Positions 1 to 11,375 of a stretch of 64,000 nt of DNA are shown in pieces. Location: NCBI RefSeq assembly GCF_963675165.1, contig NC_087385.1:6436912-6500911 (forward strand), in the 5' to 3' direction. The stretch comes from Halichondria panicea (Eukaryota > Porifera > Demospongiae > Suberitida > Halichondriidae). The notes below the pieces were generated by a model that had not been told where the DNA came from, ran no database searches, and was given only the letters and a program-made list of their open reading frames with translations. The first letter of the stretch is position 1. Every line of letters begins with the position of its first letter. Position numbers and translations under genes: made by a program.

Positions 1-1740
1 ATTGGGGGTCACAGGGGTCATCGGCTGATGATGAGCAAACGAGGGGGTAGATACGATAAACTGCGATAGGCCAAACCCCCCCACCGGACAGGGGCTGCTC
101 TGGGGGGTGGGGTATCCAAGCATTTGCTCCGGAATCACTTTGAGATCTTGTTGCATGTGCATCATACTTAGAGGAGGTACGTGTAGCTCTCGTGGTCGGA
201 GGCCTTCAGGAAAGTGGTTCATCGATTTATGCGTGTCATGAGATGGTTTGGACATCGGCTCTTCTGCTTCCTCTTGAATAGGCTGCTCACGAGGTCTCTC
301 TGTTTGACTGAGATGATAGATATCGGGTAGGGAGTTTGATCGACGTCTTTTTGGCATTGGTTTGGAAAATTCTCTCTCCATCTCTGGTGTTCGTACTCGT
401 TTGGTCTTGCCCTGCGGAGATCTTTCACCATCCTCTCGAGTTGACATCTCTTCACTTTCTTTCTGCATTGCCATTTTTGCTGAGAACATGGCTATGGTAC
501 CATTAGGAAGCAAACAGGGGAAGGCATCGGGCAGATTTCCCTGTAGACCCTGAATAATCGAGGGATCGGTGACCACCATTGGTTTCTTGCCGCCTTGTTG
601 CGACATAAAATGCATCATTGCTTGGTAAGGATTGATGGGAGACGAGGCTAGCTGTGGCAGAGCAGCGGTTACTGGTGATAAGTAGTCACTTGTGCCAAGG
701 ATGGTTGGACTGGAGCCAATAAACGGAAACATGCTAGGGGAACCAGTTTGTCCAAAGAAAAACGGATTCATGGGATTCATTGATGATGTGAGGGTTGGTA
801 TTGAAGGCAGCTGTAAAGAGGTGGGTATTTGTGAGGTCCTGGGTGGGAGTCCAGGCGAGCGACTTGGACTGAGAGACGGTCGAGTGTTGTGAGTGCCTGC
901 AACAGAGAGTCTATTAGCTGATGAGGTGTGCTTCAGCTGGGGGGGCGGTGATCGTTGAATCGTTTCGAAATGCTGTTTAAGGAATTTCTCCTGTTCTTCT
1001 GCGGTGACATTAGAGTTTAGTAACAGTGAGCCGCCTTCTTGACCGGTGGGAAAAGATAAAAGTGGCTTTTTGGGAAGCTTGGCCTCCACATTTTTGCTCC
1101 ATTGTTTGGCATCGTGAATGTATTCTAGGATTTGCTCTTTGTGGTCAACCTCGACAGTCTTTTTGTCTTTCTTTGATTTCGATTCTCTATACTGGTCAAT
1201 GTACTCGATCTTGAGCTCGATATTGCTGCCATCACGTAGGAGGGGGGAGGGCTGTGAAACCGAGGTAGGTTTCGGAGCAGAGGGCAAAGGTGTTCGGGGG
1301 ATAGACTGATAAGCAACAACACCCTCGGGTGTGTACATGAATTCTGGAGCGCTCTCTCTGTGCGTTAGGAGCCCATTTTTCTTCAAAGGAAATTCAGCTC
1401 TGTCGCGAGTATCGGATCGATCATAGTACGACTTGGCCTTCCTAAGGTGTGCCGTTGAGTGGAACCGTTTGGGGTTGAGTAACGGCGGGTGTGTTTGCAG
1501 CTCGGGTGGGAGGAGGTGGCCGGTTTTCCCAATACCGATGAGACTGCGTGTGGTGGTTGTGACAAGTGGGGAGGGGAGTGTGGGACGTGTGGAGGGTGCG
1601 AGGTGCTTTGAGAGCGGCTGCGAGACCGAGGGACTTGCAATCGGTGTGTACCCTGAGGGTATGACCGAGACGTTTGTGGAGAGGGAGGGGCTGGGTACTG
1701 TCATCATGTGAACTGCAGTGAAAGAGAACGATGTCGCCAT
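1..1740 (-). CDS. Unrecognised Pro/Ser-rich, probably nuclear protein (5' part, runs off the window)
   Basis: An uninterrupted frame runs from an ATG at 1740 (good context, G at +4) to the left edge, giving at least 580 residues and no stop. The product is low in complexity and rich in Pro, Ser, Thr and Gln. A charged Lys-rich segment lies near residues 170-230 (IEYIDQYRESKSKKDKK, then KEQILEYIHDAKQWSKNVEA), and a later basic patch (KPMPKRRRSNSLPD, about residues 450-465) could be a nuclear localisation signal. No catalytic or zinc-finger domain is visible. A second possible start, ATG-ATG at 1707, follows a pyrimidine-rich stretch ending in AG, so a spliced 5' end is possible. The composition resembles chromatin or transcription cofactors, but I do not recognise the family. 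The very long single exon contrasts with the many-exon genes to its right. Confidence 0.7.
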   Translation of the reverse strand, partial: MATSFSFTAVHMMTVPSPSLSTNVSVIPSGYTPIASPSVSQPLSKHLAPSTRPTLPSPLVTTTTRSLIGIGKTGHLLPPELQTHPPLLNPKRFHSTAHLRKAKSYYDRSDTRDRAEFPLKKNGLLTHRESAPEFMYTPEGVVAYQSIPRTPLPSAPKPTSVSQPSPLLRDGSNIELKIEYIDQYRESKSKKDKKTVEVDHKEQILEYIHDAKQWSKNVEAKLPKKPLLSFPTGQEGGSLLLNSNVTAEEQEKFLKQHFETIQRSPPPQLKHTSSANRLSVAGTHNTRPSLSPSRSPGLPPRTSQIPTSLQLPSIPTLTSSMNPMNPFFFGQTGSPSMFPFIGSSPTILGTSDYLSPVTAALPQLASSPINPYQAMMHFMSQQGGKKPMVVTDPSIIQGLQGNLPDAFPCLLPNGTIAMFSAKMAMQKESEEMSTREDGERSPQGKTKRVRTPEMEREFSKPMPKRRRSNSLPDIYHLSQTERPREQPIQEEAEEPMSKPSHDTHKSMNHFPEGLRPRELHVPPLSMMHMQQDLKVIPEQMLGYPTPQSSPCPVGGFGLSQFIVSTPSFAHHQPMTPVTPN

Positions 1741-3817
1741 AAACGTGTTTGTTTCAGGGGAACTAAAACAAAGGCCAGACAAATCAGTGCCAAGTATGCA
1801 CCTCAAAGCAAATCCCTGGGACTGCAATCACAGTTGCCAGAGTTACATGGAACGTTCAAGGAAAATCAGTATTTGTAGCTACACAAATAGAAGCCATTGT
1901 ATTTAATTGGTCAATAATTTTTAAGTCCCACTTCCTAGAAGATATAGTTTCAACCTCAAAACATGGAAGCCAGTTGAAGGACTTTAATATCCTTAAACTG
2001 ACACCCTCATATAAGCCCCATTAGATAGCTGGCTCCTCGACTAAAACACTTCCCTCCCTTCCAAAACCAAACAACACTGAAGCACACACGTTGCTAGACA
2101 ACCATTGCTAACACACAAATATGATGATGATAAATTCTCAATGCTTCACCCACATTACTGTAATTATTAGTGGACATACATAATATAAAGACTGCCTATG
2201 CATGTCATTTGAGTATATCCTTCTCTAGATCTGCGGTCATTATGATCATAGAGGTATCCACTCCAACTAACTTATTTGTACGAGATTCAGTAAATGGATT
2301 TGCTAGCTAAGCTCCCCAATAGTGTATTAGCAGTTGTCGACCTAGCGTTATTATTAGAGACACTAACCTTGAACGGAGACATGCGACTGTTAAATGCAGA
2401 CAAGCAATGCTTGGAATAGGAACACAGACTAGAGTTGTGGCTGCCCACAAAACCCAATCATCATGGGGTACTTTGACATATTGTCCCAAATGTGTAGTTC
2501 CAATCACATGTTATGTTGGCAGGACCTACACTGTAGATAAACAACACTAGTCCACCTACTCACACAACCACTGCAAACAATGACTAGGCATTCGTATTCT
2601 AGGGATACCCACCCATGCAACCCATTACACACTTGTGTAACCAGATGGTTACAAACAAAATTAAGCTTCATTAAAATATTCTCAGAAAGCATCTAATGAA
2701 TTGTAAAACACATTTTGAGTTGTGTACAGATCTGTATATATATATACTGAGTTCCATTGTATTTTGAAACATGATAAGCTGCAGACAACCAGATAGTTTT
2801 CACACAGGAAGTTATCGGTATTTATTAGAAAAACAAACACTATACACATATCCAACAGTAGTACATAACTACTGGTCAGTTAGAAAAAGAGAAAGTACCC
2901 AAACAACCCAAACAAGAGAGATACCAGGTCGTGACAGAGCGTGTTGTGCAGGCACGGCAGAGAAACCATGGATCCACACAAGAAGCCAAACATTAATTTG
3001 TGTAAGCCTATAGGGGGAGATTACCTCAAGAGAATGCACGCTATTGAGAGTACTAGTGTGGGTGGGTGATGGGATATTCCCACTTCCTAGGGTAGTAAGG
3101 TCAGCCCTAGAGACACAGATCTTGGAGAGGCTTGTTGCTAACAGGAAGTCAAGTCTTTTATACTATTAGGGACTTCCTGGAAACTGCAAGGGCCACAACG
3201 AAAATACGTTATCAAGGGAGTAGTAATAAACTAACCTATTGCAGCATACAATCACATATTTATCCTTTATATACATAATTATATCCACTTTTACAAAATA
3301 ATAAATACAGTATTATAGCCTGTTAATACTCTTAGGAATCGACATAATTATGCTTGATTGAAACGATTAAGTATCCAGTGAAATCCCTACACTAGCTTCC
3401 ATGCATAGAGACACACACGCTATTGTCACCTCGATTACAATAATGGATTGTTTTGAAACAAGTGCCAATTCCAGATAGAAGAAAACAGTGCCGTATCTAA
3501 TGTACACCTACTAGTACATAGAGAGTGTATGACTCAACAAGAGCATATTATAAGATTCTCGATGCCACTGTTTGTCAACACTTCCTTCACAGAAGGAATG
3601 ACAAGTCTAAAGGGCATGTGAACACTCACACAGGGACTACACCAACTCTTCCAATATCCCATTAATGGATAGCTTAGGAAATTCCCAACAACATACAATT
3701 CAAACAGGAAACTACTTATGTATACTTCAGAGATACATAATAATGGGGTGCTGAATAAACACAGGTCTTAATACAAACACTTGACTCTATACACACTTGT
3801 GATAAGTGAGCACTCAC
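1741..3817. other. Non-coding interval between the Pro/Ser-rich gene and the SIR2-like gene
   Basis: About 2 kb of AT-rich sequence without a convincing coding frame. It probably holds the 5' region of the leftward Pro/Ser-rich gene and the 3' end of the SIR2-like gene. One short possible terminal exon for the SIR2-like gene follows an acceptor near 3752 (pyrimidine-rich tract ending in TTCAG), is in the correct phase and stops after about 11 codons. On the minus strand AATAAA occurs at 2821-2826 and could be its polyadenylation signal. Neither is proven. Confidence 0.4.
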
Positions 3818-5632
3818 CTGACGTTCTGTCTCTGACATGAGTAGGTATCTTCAGCCACACGGTGAAGTTAGAGCCCAGGGTGAGGCCCAAGAGTCCATAG
3901 GTCAATTTGCTCGAACCTTGGGAGAAGAGGACCTCCCAGAGACTCTTCAGTCCTCCTCTGTCGAGGAATAGTTCCAGTTCGTGGGACAACTCGTGCCTCA
4001 TTGTCAGCTGATGGACATTGATGGAGGAGACAGTCTTGACATGCTCGGCGGCTTCTTGACAACTTTTCATGTCAGCATAATGCAGGGTAGTACTCAATGG
4101 CTGCTTGCTTGAGTCAAGGCTCTCCCTAGGGGCAGCTGAAGGGGTGAAACCAAGCATGCAGGTATCAGATACAAGCATTTGCATGGACATCCTTGAGAAG
4201 CAGACAAACGCTCTCTTGGAAACCTTAAAAAGTACGCATTAATTTTAATTAATGGGCAAAAGGGATTACGATATTGATAACCACTTCCTACCACAATTCA
4301 GTCAATGGATTCCATGGTAACCAAATAGCCATACACAGTTCTTTTTGTCACACAAGACTGGTTACTCTTACACTAGACAATTGAACCTCTCTCTGATAAC
4401 TATTCATAAGTGCAGTCAAGTAACCATTTATATAAGCAACTCTCAAACAGATAAATTATACTTTGATTAAAGATTCAAGAATGTATATAATTACTATAGA
4501 GGATATAATACACTGATGCATTGCACAAATACTACCAGCTCATTGTGGAGACAGAACTGAAACAAGATTTAAATTGGTCTACTCACAATCAACCCAATCA
4601 TTCATTCTGTTTACTTTCTCACATTCACAAACTGTTCCATGTATGTAAGCCCAGGAAATACCCTGGTAATTCTAACCACATCTTCTATATACAAAACCTT
4701 ACTATTGAATGCAGTGGAATCAACGTCAACAGGGAAGTTAAGATTTAATAGTCATGTACTAGGTACTATAGCCGTTATAATGCATTTAATAATACCAGTT
4801 ATTTCTAACCTGGTCGTGGCGAAGAAGGTAGTAGAATTCTTTCCAAGCTTGCCATGTGGGATATTTTCAGAGTGAGAAAGGACACGGTGTTTGGTATCTT
4901 AGCCATGCAGGAAATGAGAAGAGGGGGTTGCCTTGAGCCCACAGTGTCCACAAATGTACTCGAGAACTTGGGCATGAAAGGGTCGTAGAATTCACCATCA
5001 AATCCAGCAAATATTACAGTTTTTGACTTGCAAAAGTCTCTCAGAAAACGACCACTCCTTGAGCCTCCCATTATCTGCTCGTAATTGACACAACCGCAGC
5101 AAACTGTGTCTGGCTTCGAGTGAATCCCATGGACGTGAAGTATTCCACGAGACTGTCGATTAGCCCAGTTATGGACGTCCTCTTCGTTCTCCATTAGGAC
5201 CGGAGGGGTCCCCAGTGTTTGATCGAGGACAACGTCATAGTAGGTGTATATCAATAGTACGCCCATCTTCTGCAGTGCTTGCAGCTTCTCTACAAACTGG
5301 TTAGAGGTGTGTGCATGATTGGAGAGGGTGGAGAAGGACTCTTCCAGCCATTGAGTGTAGCTATCGTTCCTCTTGAGGGAGTTGACCACCACATTGCCAA
5401 CAAAGGAAGGGTCCAACTCATATGCATTCACCAGCAGAGCTCTCTTTCTAATCTTCTCCTCATTGCTGAGCCCAGTCTGTGAGTCTAGCATCTTTTGGAC
5501 ACCTGCTTCTAGCAGCATATTGTAGCTGAGTGCTGCAGGAGGTCTGGATGGACTGGAGAGGCATTCTGCTGCAACTTGAGGGCCCAGTACAAGGATGCAT
5601 CTCTCAGGGTCTAACTGCACAGTCGGTTCCAT
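3818..5632 (-). CDS. FAM118-like SIR2-domain protein (3' end unresolved)
   Basis: Two exons are clear: 4810-5632 and 3818-4135, joined in phase, coding at least 380 residues; a further 3' exon is expected. Residues about 10-230 look like the non-canonical SIR2 domain of the animal FAM118A/B family. There is a beta strand plus nucleotide-loop segment (CILVLGPQVAAE, residues 12-23), TYYDVVLD (130-137) in the place of the usual TTNFD, and ILHVHG (164-169) holding the expected catalytic His (H168). VNYEQIMG (182-189) and a region ending in VIFAGFD match the rest of the fold. The usual Gly-Thr-Gly/Gly-Ala-Gly loop is Gly-Pro-Gln here, so NAD binding may be changed. The second exon adds about 106 residues, partly helical, that I do not recognise. 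The ATG at 5632 sits just after a good acceptor (5635), so an untranslated 5' exon is likely. The gene starts 303 bases downstream of the XRCC1 stop, on the same strand. The family is related to bacterial SIR2 antiphage NADases; activity here is inferred. Confidence 0.75.
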
Positions 5633-5935
5633 GTCTATACAGTTGAAGACAGTGGCAATACTTATTCTGGAGTTAGTTAATAGAACTTGTCCACTTTGAC
5701 TAGTCCTTTTAGTTAGTTGGGATAGCTTGAGTTCCGCTGAGACAAAGTGGAAGTCAACTATAAATGCTTGGCTTGTGGCAAACACTCATCCCTTTAGGAA
5801 ATGTGTTTTGCACAGTTGCAAATAGTTGCAATATTAATTATTGGTTAAAGATATTCATTGAGATATGGTTTCCGCCCACAGAACAAGGAAATTCACATGA
5901 AGGGTTAGTTTCAACAAAAACTATGAATTAACCTG

Positions 5936-8615
5936 CTACTTAGGAACAATAATATATGGTTGATAAGGGACACAAGTCTGTTTCTGATGACACACAAAAA
6001 TCCACTGTGGTTTCACAAAGACAAGCTTGCTGTTCTCCGATAATGCCTATGGGGAAAATCATTAATTATTTAATCAGATTTACAGCTTTAGATGAATCAC
6101 TAACCTGGTCAAAGTGGTTGTCCCAGTCCTCCAGTGAAATCACATGAGACACATTCCCACTCATGTAGCTCTCAATGCGTCTATACAAATGTTATATGTA
6201 ACTGCTCAGGAAACACACAGAAACCACATGCACTATAGTGTACTGTAAATACCTTCCCCACAATCAGCCATTTCCTGAGCAATAACTAAAGGCATAATGC
6301 AATAAGAGCATACACACACACTCATATGGCTCACTGGGCTATATCCTGAGCACCATGTAATTATGAATAATGCAATAGCAAACACGCCACTACGAAGCAA
6401 AATAATACCATAAGTGGGCAAGAGTCAGTACCCATATAGACACCTGGCAACAGAGAAATGTTTGGGAGAAATACCTCTCCAAAAGTTAAACAAACCACTT
6501 CCAGAGAAGTAATTGGCTGCTCCTAAAATATCTCAAACGCCATAAAAAGACATGCAGTGTGACCCCACTCAACACTACCACTAACTAACCTAAACATGAT
6601 GACTACTGACACTGGCAACAGTGCATGTCCTGCATACATAATCTATTGTACATATATACGTACATCATGAGGAAGTGTGTGTTGTCAGTGGTACTCACCC
6701 GTTGTAGGCAGTGATGTACCGAGTGATGAGGTGGCGATCAGACAGAGAACAATTGCCATAGAGGAGAAAGGTGCACTTTGAGAACAGGTCAGGGAGTTTG
6801 GTGAGATCAGAGAGTGTGGGAGCCTTAGTCCCAGTAGTCGTCTCTATATAGGTGCAGGGACGCTGGTAACATTACAGCCTAACGTACACAATATATAGCC
6901 TAGACAGAGAGTGTAGCCAACTAGCTACCTTCTTCATCAGTGGAGCCGCCATAAGGATCTTCAATAGTGACCTTGGTCATCTTTGGCTTCCTCTCTCGAG
7001 CTCTGTGCACATAAATTAAGAGTCGGGTGATGATCGAGTGCATGGTCTGAGGCTAGTGTAAGGTCACCCATCACTAAGCTTGCTTCCACTGCTATCATCA
7101 CTTCCCAATACACACACAATGTACTTGGGTATCTACCTGAGTATTAGTAATCATTATTGGTAACCAAAATTGTTATCAGAGGAACTGTAGAACTGATAAA
7201 ATTACCTCCAATAAAATTTAATAGGTAATCAAATATCTCGCTATACTCGCCAACAGACTGACATATAGGATGCTGGGTTATACATCATTCATTACCAAAC
7301 TACTAAATAAGTATAGTGCTAGTCAAGTCATAGGAAACAAACATTAGTGACCTAATGTTGGGATTAGGATGTCTGGCTAGATCACTTTAAGAGGATGCAT
7401 ATATAATATAATATATGCGAATCCTTAAAAACAAGTTGTGTGCTATATTACAAGATTTACAAATACGAGAGGAAGTGAAGACATCCTTAGATTGAAATAC
7501 ACTCCTGATTGATTGAACACATATACCTCAACCCACACCCCTACGCCAATCAGTCTAGTTAGTATTATCAGGAATCTGCTCTTGGTATTGTGCATATCGT
7601 AACAGCTGGTTCAAGCACGATTGAGGTAGACCACTCCATGCCTGCATAGTTGCTTACATACAGCAAATCACCATGGAGAGTGCACGAACCCACAAGCCAA
7701 TGTAAGAGAAGCCAGAAGTACGCAGATAAGGACCACATTAAATTAACCCGTGGCATATCATCGAATACCATAGGTATTATAATTAACAGCATGGAGAAAT
7801 GAGGAGGGGGATAAAAATAGTTTTAAAGTATGCATATCACAGAATTATTTGGACTGAGTGTCATACTTCCACTTTTCACACCCAATTTGTACGGAATTCA
7901 ACACACGTATTATACACTACACTATGAGTAATCATGACAAGCCGACTACTGTTACATGGTAATGATAAACGTAAACAAACCTAAACCTACTGCAGACACT
8001 ATAATAGGGACCTAACAGAGGTATGTAAGATGACCAATTCATGGCATTTAAAGATTTAAGCATTGACCAGTAAAGTATGTGCTAATAAGTATACACCTTT
8101 CAATGAATAGATAGAGGCTGCTAGTATTTTATAATAGCAGGAAATTGGTGGATTTAGGCACCGTGGTATTTTGGCACACTAATAACGAACTGTTAACATA
8201 CAAGTAGTCTAGAGAGTACACAAATGTACCTATATCATCAATCGTACCCAGAATATCACAACACTATGGCAACCACAGGGTGCACATACCTCCATACAGT
8301 GGTTACATAATACTACTGAGTGCACGCACAACCTCACCAAGATCAGGTTTCCATATTACATAATAATTGAAATGAAGGGAGGGCATATGAATAAGTTGTA
8401 GTTTAATCAGGATAATAAAGAAGGCTCTGAATACTGGCAGGCAATATGGCAACACACTGAAAGGATATATGACATTCAATACTGGGTCACTAGTAAGGAC
8501 ATTGAAGCATTGCCCAGTAAGAAGTAAACACACCTTTCAATTTCATCCTCAGTGTCGCACTCTGACGAGTCGTTGAGTTGTTTTAGTTTCACTACAAGTA
8601 TACAAATACCGTCAT

Positions 8616-8661
<46 letters not shown>

Positions 8662-11180
8662 GCACGTACCTTCAGTATCAGTGTCTTCATCAGTGGAGCC
8701 ACCATACATGTCGTCTGTATCTGTCACTGGCCCACTCTTGGGCTCGTCCACTTCCATTTCTTCAACACTATCTGCAGGGACAGCTAAACACCAACTGACA
8801 AGGAGAGGTATAATAATGGCTACTGACCTGTGGAGTCCGGCTTGGTATTAGCCACGCCCCCTGGGGCACCAAATATGGCTTCTTCTTTCTTGTCGTATTC
8901 CTCATCCTCGCTGTCTCCGCCAGACAATCGATATCTTTATTATAAGGAGACAATTAAGTATAACCAAAACAACTGGCGACATCTTTATAACTCACTTTTT
9001 GGCCGGTAGTCTTCGCTTCTTGATATGGCTGTCCGTTATCCATGCCTTGGAGACAATGAGTCCACCTTTGGCTGTATGCATGGTGATTACGGTGTTGCTA
9101 TGGCAATGTAAACGGTGTTACAGTTCTGTACCTTTGACCTGGTTGAACTTTGGCGTATTAGGAAAAGCACACCTGTGATGACCAACAGGGACAAACACTA
9201 ACCTTAGCTCAAAACAATTAATGATTGAATGTAAACATCTCTTAGATGATTGGATGACCAGTTCTGACACTAACTGTGCTATTGTCTACAACGTGGATGC
9301 CTGGTCAGGATTACGATCATCACGCATATACAGCCAATCACACGGTTATTATTATTAGGGTTGTATGGACACATAGTTAGATGGCTTGTAACTACAGGTC
9401 AGGAAACTCAAACTAGTGGACCAAGCTCCTATGTTACAACCCTGGAATACACTTCCATTCTGAACCCCTCTCCATTTATACAATAATGATTACTCAGCCT
9501 ATCCTATAAAAGTTCCTATGCTAGCTACAGGGGGGCTAGTGGCTGAGATAATGACTTACACGAGGTGTGTGCAAGAGTCTGTCCAGTCAGACTGGAATGT
9601 GGCACCCATGTCCGTGGCCTTGCCCCTCAGGTCGCCTCTGAATGGGTTCTTGAAACCACTCAGTGTGAAAACAATACCAGTCTGAATGAATGACAGTGGG
9701 AACCATTATGCAAAAACTTTTACATGTACATACCATGATTTGTTTAAAGGGTACAGCTTTGCTGGAGGATGGCTCTGTGCTGTCATCTGAAACTGTGGAG
9801 GAAAAACACACAATCAAAAGTTGCATTAGAACATTCCAAAGAACCGTGAATTCTGATACAATGAAATAAGTACTAGCTCTCATGCTTAGTAATGTAGATG
9901 CTTACTTCTAGCTTTCTTGACTGGCTTATGTTCCACTGCTGATTCAGCAGCTCTCTTCCTACTACTCGATGCAGTGGCCCTGCCTTTCGAGGAGGGCTTT
10001 CTGATCGGTGGATCTGATTCGTTGCCTTTGAGTGCCTCGGTGGTTGCAGCCCGGGCCTTTGCCGCCATGCTCAGTCCTCCAGGTGAGGAAGACGAGGAGT
10101 GTGTTGATGGCTCCTTCTTAAAGAACAGGCTACCAGTAGGTAGGTCTTTCGTCTCTTCTTTGAGGGAGAAAGCTCCCAGTTTGGCTGGTGGGGTTGCCTC
10201 AGAGTCGGGAGGGGAGTGGAGCTTGAGGAAGGACAGACCATATGGCTCTTTCTGGAGGAAAGGGGGAGAAATTCATAACTAATTAGGGAAATGTATATGG
10301 GATATTATAATACAGGAAACTGACATAATTATAACAATGCTTGAAAGTTTTGGAATAATTACAATGTATACCTATATCATATTTTCAGCAATGCTGTTTT
10401 GACACCTAATAGAGTTATTATGTCAGGATCAAGATATGCTAACCATTCCCCTCTAATCAATGCAAATCATAGCAAACTTTTCCTGTGTATGATAATAATA
10501 ATTGGAGAGTGAGCCAAACAAGTGAATACCTTGTTGAATGGTTGTGTGCACACGATCTTCACCCTGTCCCATTTTTGCTCAGCCACCGGTTTAGCAAGCT
10601 TCTCTTTCCCTGCACGGAAAAGCCTTTTCAATATAAGGTTGACACTATAATGATCATTAAGCAACCAACTGAACGGAAAATTCTTAACGTCTAATTTCTC
10701 ACCAAACATTCGGACCCTGTTGGTGTTGGACCATTGTTTGCTCTCAATAGGTGTCATGAGTGTGGACATCCCCACTAACACCTCAAATAGGTCAGGGGTG
10801 CTCGACCGCCCCAACAACACCTCCACAAAAGCACTGCCCTCATTTCCTATGTCCACAGAGTGTATCAGAGAGGACTTCTCCAACTGTAAGTAACGTTAAT
10901 ATATACACTATAAATTAAGCACTGAAGCGCGGCCTGGACCCAAGATCGAGACTAGATAATTTTTACCTGGAGCACTACAATTGCTTTCTTCTCACCAGCC
11001 GATGCACACTTCCATTTCCTATAAGTATCTGGGTTCAGTAAGTTATCGGCAGGGTGGCTCTACAGTTGTGAAATGTTGTATTTAATATGTTATGATGCAT
11101 GCATGGTCAGACAGGCCAGAATCTCTCACCGGGTCCTCACTGCTGACAGAGTGTATGTGCTGTATCTTGATGATAGGCAT
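5936..11180 (-). CDS. XRCC1: XRCC1, DNA single-strand-break repair scaffold
   Basis: Sixteen exons with consistent phase give 573 residues (human about 633): 11130-11180, 10967-11059, 10703-10883, 10530-10609, 9906-10251, 9734-9792, 9560-9681, 9132-9172, 8996-9071, 8828-8934, 8670-8771, 8534-8591, 6929-7002, 6699-6843, 6105-6180, 5936-6046. The N-terminal domain (residues 1-150; MPIIKIQHIHSVSSEDP, IHSVDIGNEGSAFVEVL, WDRVKIVCTQPFNK) is the beta-sandwich that binds DNA polymerase beta in vertebrates. A basic Ser-rich linker with KRAAES/KPVKKARS could carry the nuclear signal. BRCT1 (about 255-355; SGFKNPFRGDLRGKA, CAFPNTPKFNQVKAKGG) is the PAR-binding domain, and BRCT2 (about 470-573; LPDLFSKCTFLLYG, FVKPQWIFVCH) binds ligase III. 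An acidic linker between them carries the YGGSTDE motif twice. The protein acts in nuclear base-excision and break repair. Intron 12 is unusually long (1.5 kb). Confidence 0.95.
7003..8533. other. Long intron 12 of XRCC1, no further gene seen
   Basis: AT-rich sequence of about 1.5 kb inside XRCC1, bounded by good donor and acceptor sites. I see no coding frame with splice support, no RNA gene and no clear inverted-repeat element in it. Confidence 0.5.
8619..8657. repeat. CA microsatellite, XRCC1 intron 11
   Basis: Near-perfect (CA)n run of about 39 bases lying 12 bases beyond the splice donor of XRCC1 exon 11. Length variation is expected between individuals. Confidence 0.9.
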
Positions 11181-11375
11181 GCTGCTGTGGACCTTGAGGA
11201 GTGCTTTGGAGTAGATCTTATCACGCCTACTTTTTGTTGTTGTTGAAACCATTCGTTTGGGTAAAGATCGTGACATTAAAAATCAATTTATAATAAAGTG
11301 AGAGTGGTTCATGAGAGTACACACATGTACGTATGGAGAGCAGAATCTACTGTCTATAAGTTAAGTATGTGAGAA

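Noticed and set aside
2307-2692. Two reverse-strand frames of 62-66 codons in the AT-rich interval
   Set aside because: Composition looks random, no splice consensus at the ends and no recognisable motif.
3818-5632. Recent bacterial transfer of a SIR2 antiphage gene
   Set aside because: The gene has an intron and the motif order fits the animal FAM118 family, so vertical inheritance is simpler.
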